Positions 28,257-36,105 of a stretch of DNA of 39,360 nucleotides are shown here, one piece after another; the stretch's first letter is position 1; each line of letters opens with the position of its first letter. The DNA comes from Aigarchaeota archaeon. GTDB taxonomy: Archaea > Thermoproteota > Nitrososphaeria_A > Caldarchaeales > Wolframiiraptoraceae. The stretch is taken from NCBI GenBank assembly GCA_025058515.1, contig JANXDW010000030.1, positions 1 to 39,360 of the forward strand, written 5' to 3'. The position numbers and the translations under genes were made by a program. The notes below the pieces were generated by a model. It was not told the DNA's origin. It did no database searches and worked only from the letters and a program-made list of their open reading frames with translations.

Positions 28257-28691
28257 ATGAGTGGATGTTTACATAATTATGTTTATGGAGGTCTCCTAAA
28301 CATCTTCGATAAAGATAGATTATTGAAAGTGATTGAATATTGGAAGTGTAGTAAGTGTGGGTTAGTGAAAGCTAGTTTTAGAAACATAGATACAACTTCA
28401 CCTACCTATGGATTACTCCCAGATCCGAGATCAAATGAAGAAAGATGGGTTGTCTTGGTATGTGGTTACAGGAAAGATGTAGAGCTTTTCTTAGTTAGAG
28501 TAGGAGAATATATCGTGCATACATGTGAAAATGATGAAGTAAAGCTCTACGTTGATAAAGCATTTAAACTCAAGAGCGTGGATAGAGAAGAACTTGAGAA
28601 CCATTACAGTCTTCTTTTAGAAGAAATATCTCCTGGATACATAGATCTTTCAAGTAATCCAGTAAAGATTGTGAAGAGCATCTCCACATAA
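28257..28691 (+). CDS. Hypothetical protein with a zinc-ribbon-like CxxC (YWKCSKCGLV)
   Basis: ORF immediately downstream of the MBL gene on the same strand; no family recognised. Confidence 0.65.
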   Translation: MSGCLHNYVYGGLLNIFDKDRLLKVIEYWKCSKCGLVKASFRNIDTTSPTYGLLPDPRSNEERWVVLVCGYRKDVELFLVRVGEYIVHTCENDEVKLYVDKAFKLKSVDREELENHYSLLLEEISPGYIDLSSNPVKIVKSIST

Positions 28692-28718
28692 CCAGAGCCA
28701 CATCTTTAATAAGAAAAC

Positions 28719-29903
28719 CTACAGAATTTCATTCTTCATCTTATCTAGTTCAAATAGAATACGCTCTAAATCATCTTCATTATTATAGAAATCTACTGAG
28801 ATCCTGATTACACTCGGTCTAGCAGAAACTATTATCTTCTTCTTTGACAATTCTTCTGCAACCTTGTACGGATTTTTCACATATATACTGACTATGCCAC
28901 TCCGCTTATCTTCTCTGATGGGAGAATAAAGCTTGAAACCTTTATCGATCAATTCATCAACGAGTCTTGATGTAAGATTTCTTATCCTTCTCCAACTCAA
29001 CTCAATGTCGATTCTACTGAAGTAGCGGAGAGATTCAGCTAACCCTACTATAGTAGGTCCAGCCCAGCTACCCCACTCATACCTTGATACAGAACTAGAA
29101 GGTTTTGCATTTAGTAGAGGAAGTGGTCTTTCAAATAATTTATACTCACCTTTAAACATCCTCTCTACTACAGAGTCTTCTACACCTATCCAACCTATGT
29201 AGCATTTCTTAAAAAAGGTGTCTAGTAATTTTTTATCTATGTAGAGGAATGCAGCTCCACTTGGTGCGAGAAGCCACTTATACGATCCACAGACAGCTGC
29301 ATCAACTCCAAGTTCTTTCAAGTTTAGTGGTAAAACTCCTACTGCATGGAATATATCGCTTACTAGTATAGCTCCTTTTTCATGAGCTATTCTAGAGACT
29401 TCTCTTAAATCTTCCCTATAACCTGATAACCATCCAACCATATCCACAGATACTAGAACTGTATTATCATCTATGAGCTTCTCATATTCTTCAAGAGCTA
29501 TCTCCCCTCTGTGAAATCTCGCTATTCTTACTTCCTTTAATAATCCATTCCTTATCAAGGAGGAGAATACGTTGAAGTTTGTCGGAAAGTTATGTTCAGC
29601 CAACACTACATTTGAATTGCTTCTCCACTCTATTGATGTAACTATAGCGATTAAACCTGTAGATGTATTCGGTACGACGGCAACTTCATCATCGTAGACA
29701 TTAACCATCTTCGAGAATAATTTACGAGATTCTAGCACATCTCTAATTACCCTATCCCAGTCCTCACCATCTTCAAGCCAACTATCTATAAACTCTACGA
29801 TAGCTTTATGGACAGGTTTAGAGATGGCCCCACTAGATGCAGTATCGAGATACGTGTACTTAGAGAGGAGGGGGAAATCATTTCTTATACTATCATAATC
29901 CAT
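28719..29903 (-). CDS. Class-V aminotransferase/cysteine desulfurase-like PLP enzyme
   Basis: FPLLSKYTYLDTASSGAISKPV; VLVSVDMVGWLSGYREDL; DAAVCGSYKWLLAPSGAAFLYI with PLP lysine. Confidence 0.88.
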   Translation of the reverse strand: MDYDSIRNDFPLLSKYTYLDTASSGAISKPVHKAIVEFIDSWLEDGEDWDRVIRDVLESRKLFSKMVNVYDDEVAVVPNTSTGLIAIVTSIEWRSNSNVVLAEHNFPTNFNVFSSLIRNGLLKEVRIARFHRGEIALEEYEKLIDDNTVLVSVDMVGWLSGYREDLREVSRIAHEKGAILVSDIFHAVGVLPLNLKELGVDAAVCGSYKWLLAPSGAAFLYIDKKLLDTFFKKCYIGWIGVEDSVVERMFKGEYKLFERPLPLLNAKPSSSVSRYEWGSWAGPTIVGLAESLRYFSRIDIELSWRRIRNLTSRLVDELIDKGFKLYSPIREDKRSGIVSIYVKNPYKVAEELSKKKIIVSARPSVIRISVDFYNNEDDLERILFELDKMKNEIL

Positions 29904-29956
29904 AGAAGATTAATTCTAGAACTAGCAAATAAACTGTGTGTTCTGTAAGACTGATG

Positions 29957-31108
29957 CTAGGAAACCGGTTCATAGATTATTCCAAGCTGTTTCGCATAGT
30001 TGTATGCTTCTAAAATCTCTTCTCCTCGAGGTCTCCTAGAAATATCTTGATAGAGGTTGGGCTTCAAGACAACTTGGTACTCTGGTCTATACTGCTCCAT
30101 TATATTTACCAAGACTTTGTCACCTATATTATCCGCTATCCATTTCAATATAGGCTTCGTATCACATTCAATATGGTTTGGTAATACTAGATGTCTTATT
30201 ATCATATCTCCATTCTCTGATGCAAGTAGATGATTCCTAGTCACGACTTCTCTATAACTCTTCTTTCCACCAACTTTTGATAATCTTCTCGCACACTCAT
30301 TACTCCAATACTTAAAGTCAGGTAACCATATATCGATAACATCTACCAGTAGCTTCATGGTATCCTCGCTCATATACATATTGCTATTCCACAGTATAGG
30401 TACATTTACATCAAGATACTTAAGAGATTCTAATATTATGTGGAGATTCGGTGTAGGCTCTCCTCCTACATAATTTATATTTCCAGCTCCATCTAATCTA
30501 AGCCTCTTAGCTATAGCTGCAAGTTTTCTTGCATCAGATTCAACTCCAGCTTCTTGTACACCTCCTCTAGGTTGAGAGATATCCCAGTTTTGACAGAATA
30601 CGCAGTGGAAAGTACATGAAGTAAAGAATATCGTACCTGAACCTCCTTTACCTTCTGTACCTATTAGTGGTGCTTCTTCACCATAGTGGTGGAAGAAGCT
30701 TGAAATATATGCTTTAGAATCGAGCTTACATACACCTCTCTCTCCATTTAACCTATCTACACCACATCTCCATTCACAGAAATAGCATCTCTTTATCATT
30801 CTATAAGCCAACTCGATCTTCAAATCTAGGAAAGATGTCTCAGCTAACTTTAACTCGATATCTTTAAGATTTTTCTCAAAATATTCATCGAACAATTTAA
30901 GCGATTCTCTATGTAGTTCATCGTTTAATCTCCACAATTCTTCTTCAGAAGCTCTTCTTAAATCGATGTCTACTGGGATAGTTTTCAGTATCATGAACTT
31001 AGCGGGGGTCTTATTGAGCATTACCGACCTATACCATCTCAACCTCTTCTTTACTTCTTCATTATTCCAAACCATTACTGCATCAGGTCTAAAGAGCAGT
31101 ATGCTCAA
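29957..31108 (-). CDS. Radical SAM protein, PflA-like (COG1313-type)
   Basis: SCTFHCVFCQNWDIS CX3CX2C motif; upstream CYFCEWRCGVDRLNGERGVC; TTG start with GGAGG. Confidence 0.88.
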   Translation of the reverse strand: MSILLFRPDAVMVWNNEEVKKRLRWYRSVMLNKTPAKFMILKTIPVDIDLRRASEEELWRLNDELHRESLKLFDEYFEKNLKDIELKLAETSFLDLKIELAYRMIKRCYFCEWRCGVDRLNGERGVCKLDSKAYISSFFHHYGEEAPLIGTEGKGGSGTIFFTSCTFHCVFCQNWDISQPRGGVQEAGVESDARKLAAIAKRLRLDGAGNINYVGGEPTPNLHIILESLKYLDVNVPILWNSNMYMSEDTMKLLVDVIDIWLPDFKYWSNECARRLSKVGGKKSYREVVTRNHLLASENGDMIIRHLVLPNHIECDTKPILKWIADNIGDKVLVNIMEQYRPEYQVVLKPNLYQDISRRPRGEEILEAYNYAKQLGIIYEPVS

Positions 31109-31186
31109 AGCCTCCTATTCCCTAAATAATGAATATCCAGACGTATTATTATAATGTTTTTCTTTAAGCGGATATATGTAGGAGTC

Positions 31187-31576
31187 ATGGTTGGCGAGAG
31201 ACATAGTCAAACTGCTTTAAAGTATTTTGCGAAACTATCTGATATAGAGCATGCTATCTTCGAAGCTGGGATAGCTCTGGGAGCTATCTTCCATCAACTT
31301 ATAGGATTGCCTATAAATGTGGAGAAGATTGAAGAATTAGAAAAGACTTTAAATGATGCATTTTTAAATCAACCGTTTAGAAGAATAGTTGATATAAAGA
31401 TTAAGAGAGAATACGTTAAAAGAGGATTTGAGAAACCATATAGTTATGGAGTTATCTCACCAGAATCTCTTGAAGCAAAGATTGTAGTTGAGTATGGAGA
31501 AGCGAAGGTAGTAGCTAAACTAAGATGGATAGATGAGTTAAGATATCCATTAATGTTTATAGAAGAGATCTTCTAA
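31187..31576 (+). CDS. mptD: Archaeal dihydroneopterin aldolase (MptD, DUF372-like)
   Basis: LSDIEHAIFEAGIALGAIFHQLIGLPINVEKIEELE; VVAKLRWIDELRYPLMFIEE; start set at ATG 31187, preceded by TAGGAG. Confidence 0.75.
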   Translation: MVGERHSQTALKYFAKLSDIEHAIFEAGIALGAIFHQLIGLPINVEKIEELEKTLNDAFLNQPFRRIVDIKIKREYVKRGFEKPYSYGVISPESLEAKIVVEYGEAKVVAKLRWIDELRYPLMFIEEIF

Positions 31577-31684
31577 TAGCAGCTCTTAATTCAAGAACTT
31601 AAGCGAAAACATAGATGTAGAGAAGTTTAGTTCTCTAAGCTATAAATGCCTACATATGTGGAGAATATAGATTGAAATGAGATG

Positions 31685-32206
31685 TTATTTAAAAGACGGT
31701 AGTGTAACCCCTCTCTGACCTTGATACCTCCCCTTGTACGGTTTCTCAACAACAGATGAGAGTTTTGCGAATACTACATGGAGAAACCTATCCCCAGCAT
31801 AGAGTTTTACAGGGAATTCTCCTCCTACCAATTCTATGGTTAGCTCTCCTTCAAAGTTTGCATCGATGATCGTTGGAGGAATACTTAATCCAATCCTCGC
31901 ATAGCTACTTCTAAGATTTACGAACCCCATCAAGTCTACTGGAAGCTTAACATACTCAAGAGTATGTAATAGTACGTGTTCTCTAGGCCATATTATAAAG
32001 CTATCAGCCACCTCAACACTATAATATTCTTCAATATCTGTAGAATCTCTAGTATCTAGAGGCTTCTCTAAATTTTTCATTCTAGCTATAGCTCTACCAA
32101 TTCTAAGGTCTACACCGTTCTCTCTTACTATAGATTCATCGAAAGGCTCGATAACAAGCCTTCCACTCTTAATATATGCCCATAGATCGAAGTCACTTAA
32201 GATCAA
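31685..32206 (-). CDS. dcd: dCTP deaminase
   Basis: MILSDFDLWAYIKSGRLVIEPFDES; GFVNLRSSYARIGLSIPPTIIDANFEGELTIELV. Confidence 0.9.
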   Translation of the reverse strand: MILSDFDLWAYIKSGRLVIEPFDESIVRENGVDLRIGRAIARMKNLEKPLDTRDSTDIEEYYSVEVADSFIIWPREHVLLHTLEYVKLPVDLMGFVNLRSSYARIGLSIPPTIIDANFEGELTIELVGGEFPVKLYAGDRFLHVVFAKLSSVVEKPYKGRYQGQRGVTLPSFK

Positions 32207-32293
32207 GTTCTCACATCAACCTCCTCTCTACATCTTACCTTTAAAAATATCTTTCCCTTAAAACATCCAGATTCTCCCCAGGTAGTTCTAGGG

Positions 32294-33076
32294 TTAGACT
32301 TCAAGAATATCCATATCTTTCACTACGTATACTCTACACCCAGTCTCTCTTCTAAGCTTCTCTTCAAGCTGTCCTTCTCTACCCTCCCAAGCAGGATATA
32401 GATGAGTCACCAGCAATATCTTTGGCTGAGCACTCTTTACAACTTTTATCAATTCTTCATCAGATGTATGCTTGCCTAATAGAAGTTCTTTAGGGAACGA
32501 GCATTCATGGATAAGTATATCGACATTTTCTGCAAGTTTAATCATCCTCTCATCGTAAACGGTATCACCTGAATATGCTAAACTGTAGCCATCAATCTCA
32601 AATCGATATGCAACACTATCATAGTGTTCAACATGAGAAGAGTAAACTCGTAGATTTACCGATTCTTCTACTAATCCTTCCCCGACCTCGCGTATTCTCA
32701 GATAACTATAATACTTCATCATCTCTGAAAGATAACTGTACACACCTTCTGGAGAGATCATCTTATATAGAAAGTTTCTTAATCCAACTGGACCGTATAC
32801 ATCTAGATTTGGTGGAGCTGGATTAGGTCCTCCAACTTCATCGAATAGTCTAATCTTAATGATGGCGGGTAGGTCTAGTACGTGGTCTAGGTGGAGATGT
32901 GTAATAAATATCCTACTTATCGTGTTTGGGTTTACATTCCTCCTCCTCAACTTTTCTATTGTTCCAGGTCCTATATCTAGTAGAACATTTCCTTGAGAGT
33001 ACTCTATCAAGAAGGATGAAGAAAATCTAGACTTTGTTGGAATAATAGAGCCTGAGCCTAAGACTATTATCCTCAG
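32294..33076 (-). CDS. MBL-fold hydrolase (RNase Z/arylsulfatase-like)
   Basis: IFITHLHLDHVLDLPAI; LAYSGDTVYDERM; frame extends upstream of the listed TTG to include LRIIVLGSGSIIPTKSRFSSSFLIEY, a normal MBL N-terminus; exact start uncertain. Confidence 0.82.
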   Translation of the reverse strand: MRIIVLGSGSIIPTKSRFSSSFLIEYSQGNVLLDIGPGTIEKLRRRNVNPNTISRIFITHLHLDHVLDLPAIIKIRLFDEVGGPNPAPPNLDVYGPVGLRNFLYKMISPEGVYSYLSEMMKYYSYLRIREVGEGLVEESVNLRVYSSHVEHYDSVAYRFEIDGYSLAYSGDTVYDERMIKLAENVDILIHECSFPKELLLGKHTSDEELIKVVKSAQPKILLVTHLYPAWEGREGQLEEKLRRETGCRVYVVKDMDILEV

Positions 33077-33082
33077 ATCAAC

Positions 33083-33760
33083 TTACACCTTTTTTGATAG
33101 AATCTCTACCCAAGGGTTATCCTTTAGGAAGGAGGGCAGACTATCATCTACTTGGTGAGTAAAAGATGATTTCTTACTCTCTTCTACCTTCTTAATCTCA
33201 ATCTCACGAGAGAACATCATCTTTTCAATCTCACTCATCTTGATCGAAATCATCTTCTGCTCTCTCTCAAGTCTATCAAGTCTAGCCTCAAACTCTTCAA
33301 GTATCTTCATTATCTTCGAAACCTCCGTTCTCAATAAGAGAATCTCATTCAATCTTACATCGTTTTCAGAGAGTTTCATCTCTTCTATCCTCTGTTTCTT
33401 CTCAGTGATCTTTGGAGGGAGCAACTCTTCTGCACCCATCGTATCATAGATAATTAAGCCTATCCCATGTCTAGCTAACACTCCTTCATCTATCGTTTTT
33501 GAGAACTTTCTCGGGATTGCTAATACTACACCATTAAACTTTGTCATTAGTTTCTCTACCTCGATTAAAACTTCATGAATTACTGATTTTGAACTGCATG
33601 AATCTTCATTGAGAATGTTAACGATAATTTCTTGCTTACCATTAGAGAATACTAGCTGACTATCTATACCTATAGATTCATAGATTCTACCTACTTCATA
33701 GAAGCCTTCATCTAGGAATAGTGTAGAGATTATATCTTCAGAGGTTAATCTTCTACGCAT
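33083..33760 (-). CDS. Coiled-coil protein encoded directly downstream of crenactin
   Basis: N-terminal globular part, then a helical stretch (VSKIMKILEEFEARLDRLEREQKMISIKMSEIEKMM), then a short C-terminal motif LPSFLKDNPWVEIL; overlaps the crenactin gene by 8 nt. Confidence 0.75.
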   Translation of the reverse strand: MRRRLTSEDIISTLFLDEGFYEVGRIYESIGIDSQLVFSNGKQEIIVNILNEDSCSSKSVIHEVLIEVEKLMTKFNGVVLAIPRKFSKTIDEGVLARHGIGLIIYDTMGAEELLPPKITEKKQRIEEMKLSENDVRLNEILLLRTEVSKIMKILEEFEARLDRLEREQKMISIKMSEIEKMMFSREIEIKKVEESKKSSFTHQVDDSLPSFLKDNPWVEILSKKV

Positions 33761-35021
33761 AGTTCATCCAGCCCTCCATCTTCTCCCATCTCCATTTAAA
33801 ATCATGTGGAACAGCATAACCATAGACTATACATCCTCTCCAAACAGAGAAAGTGGGATCTTTAGTAACCACTACTTGGATATTCTCAATTCCCTTCTCC
33901 TTCATCATAAGCTTGACCTTCTCATCTGATGTAACCGCAACTCCTTCAAGAGTTTTGGGAGACCTCCAGTTAAAGTTTCCACCTGAGAGGATTATTTTAG
34001 AGAAGAGGTGAGGTTGAAGTTCTACTGAGCATTTCTCTACAGCCTCTATTATCGATTCAGCTATATCTGTCATTCCATAAAAATATGTATCGCCTATCTT
34101 TACATCACTCGGTTTAGGCATACCCCTCTTGAAATAGCTTTGAAAGATTTCATGTCCTGGATTGAATACGTATTCGCCTATCAGGAACCTAGTCCAACTC
34201 TGCTCTCCAAGGTCTATCTTGATCCTAGTTCCCTCAATTCTTAATTCTGCTCTAACTTTATCAGGATTTTTCTTAGCAAAATCGATTGCCTCTTCAAGTC
34301 TTTTGGGAAGAAGACCTATCTGCTCTTTCACCTTTCTCACTAACCCCTCCTCTTTAGCTAGATCTCCATATCCAGAATCTTTCAAGATCTCTGAAGTTAA
34401 GATATTTGCAGCTGCTCCACCTCTATTCAATGCTACTACAGCATTTCTTATAGGATACATAGAGATTGGGCAAACTTGTGTATTTCCATGACCGCTCTCA
34501 ACAACGACACATGTAGGAATCTTTTGAGAGATCGCTACAGCTAGAGGTTGAGAAATTATGGTAGCAGCTCTTACCAGCATCTTATCAGAATTTAACTCTC
34601 CAAAAATCTCAAATAATCTTTCATACATATATCGTGGAGCGGTTACAGCAAGACTTGCAACAATATAGAATCCTCTAAAATCTGGATCATTTAGAGTAAA
34701 GCTCTCAACCGCGAAGTTTGTCAGCTCTTTTATTACTTGCCAAGCTCTTACATCATTCTTCTCTACTATCCCGTGCTTCACTGGATATACAAGTCTTTCA
34801 GATAGATCTTCTCTTGATTCAAAGAATGCTGGAAGCTCTCTACCTACTACGATGTCTTTATTTACCCCCATAATTCTAGACATTATCGAGCTTTTATCGA
34901 TGAAGTATCCTCTATTCTCAACTACCTCAGGCACCTCTCCTATTGTTATAGGTCCATACTTAAAATCACTTGTACCATAGTCGATGGCGAATACATGTGA
35001 ACGTTTATACTCTTCACTCAC
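33753..35021 (-). CDS. Crenactin (archaeal actin homologue)
   Basis: FAIDYGTSDFKYGPITIGEVPEVVENRGYF; CVVVESGHGNTQVCPISMYPIRNAVVALNRGGAAANILTSEILKDSGY; IILSGGNFNWRSP; FSVWRGCIVYGYAVP, all closely resembling Thermoproteales crenactin. Confidence 0.93.
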   Translation of the reverse strand: MSEEYKRSHVFAIDYGTSDFKYGPITIGEVPEVVENRGYFIDKSSIMSRIMGVNKDIVVGRELPAFFESREDLSERLVYPVKHGIVEKNDVRAWQVIKELTNFAVESFTLNDPDFRGFYIVASLAVTAPRYMYERLFEIFGELNSDKMLVRAATIISQPLAVAISQKIPTCVVVESGHGNTQVCPISMYPIRNAVVALNRGGAAANILTSEILKDSGYGDLAKEEGLVRKVKEQIGLLPKRLEEAIDFAKKNPDKVRAELRIEGTRIKIDLGEQSWTRFLIGEYVFNPGHEIFQSYFKRGMPKPSDVKIGDTYFYGMTDIAESIIEAVEKCSVELQPHLFSKIILSGGNFNWRSPKTLEGVAVTSDEKVKLMMKEKGIENIQVVVTKDPTFSVWRGCIVYGYAVPHDFKWRWEKMEGWMNYA

Positions 35022-35023
35022 TT

Positions 35024-35539
35024 CTACATCACCTTCTCCATCAATATTTGACCTAAAAGTTTTGGATGGATCTTCTTAACAGCCTCAAGTTCTCTTATGC
35101 TTACTCTATACGAGAAGATAATCTTCTTAAGAGATGGATAACTCTCTAACACAACTTCTACACCATTAATCTTTATTCTCTTTAACTCATTTATCTTGAG
35201 GTCTAGATTAAATTGTTTCCCGATTCTTTCAAAGTCAATGTTTCTAAAACAATAGTATACGTCAGCATACCAACAATTACTAATAATTGGTTCTAATAGT
35301 TCTCTAAGGTCTCTTGGATCTATGTATTTATCTCTACTTTTTAGAGAGATGAAGACTTCATATTTATCCTCACTCTCTGCTATGAGCTGTATCTCAAACT
35401 TCTCCTTCTCTATCTTATTTCCTATTGTTCTCCATCCTCTATTGAGTAAACTTGTGAGTAGAACTTCCCATCCTTTAGGCTCATGATAGAATCTGCAGAA
35501 AAGCCTAATATCGAAGTCAATCACGCTCAAGCTACTCAA
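35024..35539 (-). CDS. Uncharacterised protein, first gene of the crenactin operon
   Basis: ORF ending 2 nt before the crenactin GTG start; no family recognised. Confidence 0.7.
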   Translation of the reverse strand: MSSLSVIDFDIRLFCRFYHEPKGWEVLLTSLLNRGWRTIGNKIEKEKFEIQLIAESEDKYEVFISLKSRDKYIDPRDLRELLEPIISNCWYADVYYCFRNIDFERIGKQFNLDLKINELKRIKINGVEVVLESYPSLKKIIFSYRVSIRELEAVKKIHPKLLGQILMEKVM

Positions 35540-35628
35540 TAAAATCTAAATTCTCCTAGAATATATTTCTATGAGAGATATCTGAAAGTGGAGTAAAATA
35601 TAATATTTGATTGCTTACTTTATATCTC

Positions 35629-35979
35629 ATGGTCAAGGTCTGGAAAAAAGGATCTTGGATCAATTTTAGAGAAGGTATCTCTATGAGAACTTTAAGCTAT
35701 TCTGAGAACTGTCTCTTAGTACTATTCAAGATAGATTCCGGTAAACTCATCCCACTACATAATCATCCGCAGGCGCAGTATGGGTTAGTCATAAGTGGTA
35801 GAGGCTTCTTTACTTCTAGGAATAGAGAAGTTGAAGTATCTGAAGGAGATTCTTACTATATTCCTCCAAATGAAGAACACGGATTCCGTGCAGTAGAAGA
35901 TGTAACCGTGGTGGATATATTTATACCTCCTAGAACTGATTACTTAAACTTTGCGAGAAGACCGGATATAGATTCTTGA
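35629..35979 (+). CDS. Small cupin-domain protein
   Basis: IPLHNHPQAQYGLVISGRGFF ... VSEGDSYYIPPNEEHGF cupin motifs; start set at MVKVWKKG. Confidence 0.88.
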   Translation: MVKVWKKGSWINFREGISMRTLSYSENCLLVLFKIDSGKLIPLHNHPQAQYGLVISGRGFFTSRNREVEVSEGDSYYIPPNEEHGFRAVEDVTVVDIFIPPRTDYLNFARRPDIDS

Positions 35980-36105
35980 AGACTGAGATACCTCATCAAG
36001 TCCACAAGGTAGGATATTGATTATCAGTAAATTTAACCCTTCTCCAATAACTAGAGTAGCGTTAAATAGGTCGGATACAATCACTAGAGAAGGAGAAGAG
36101 AGAAG

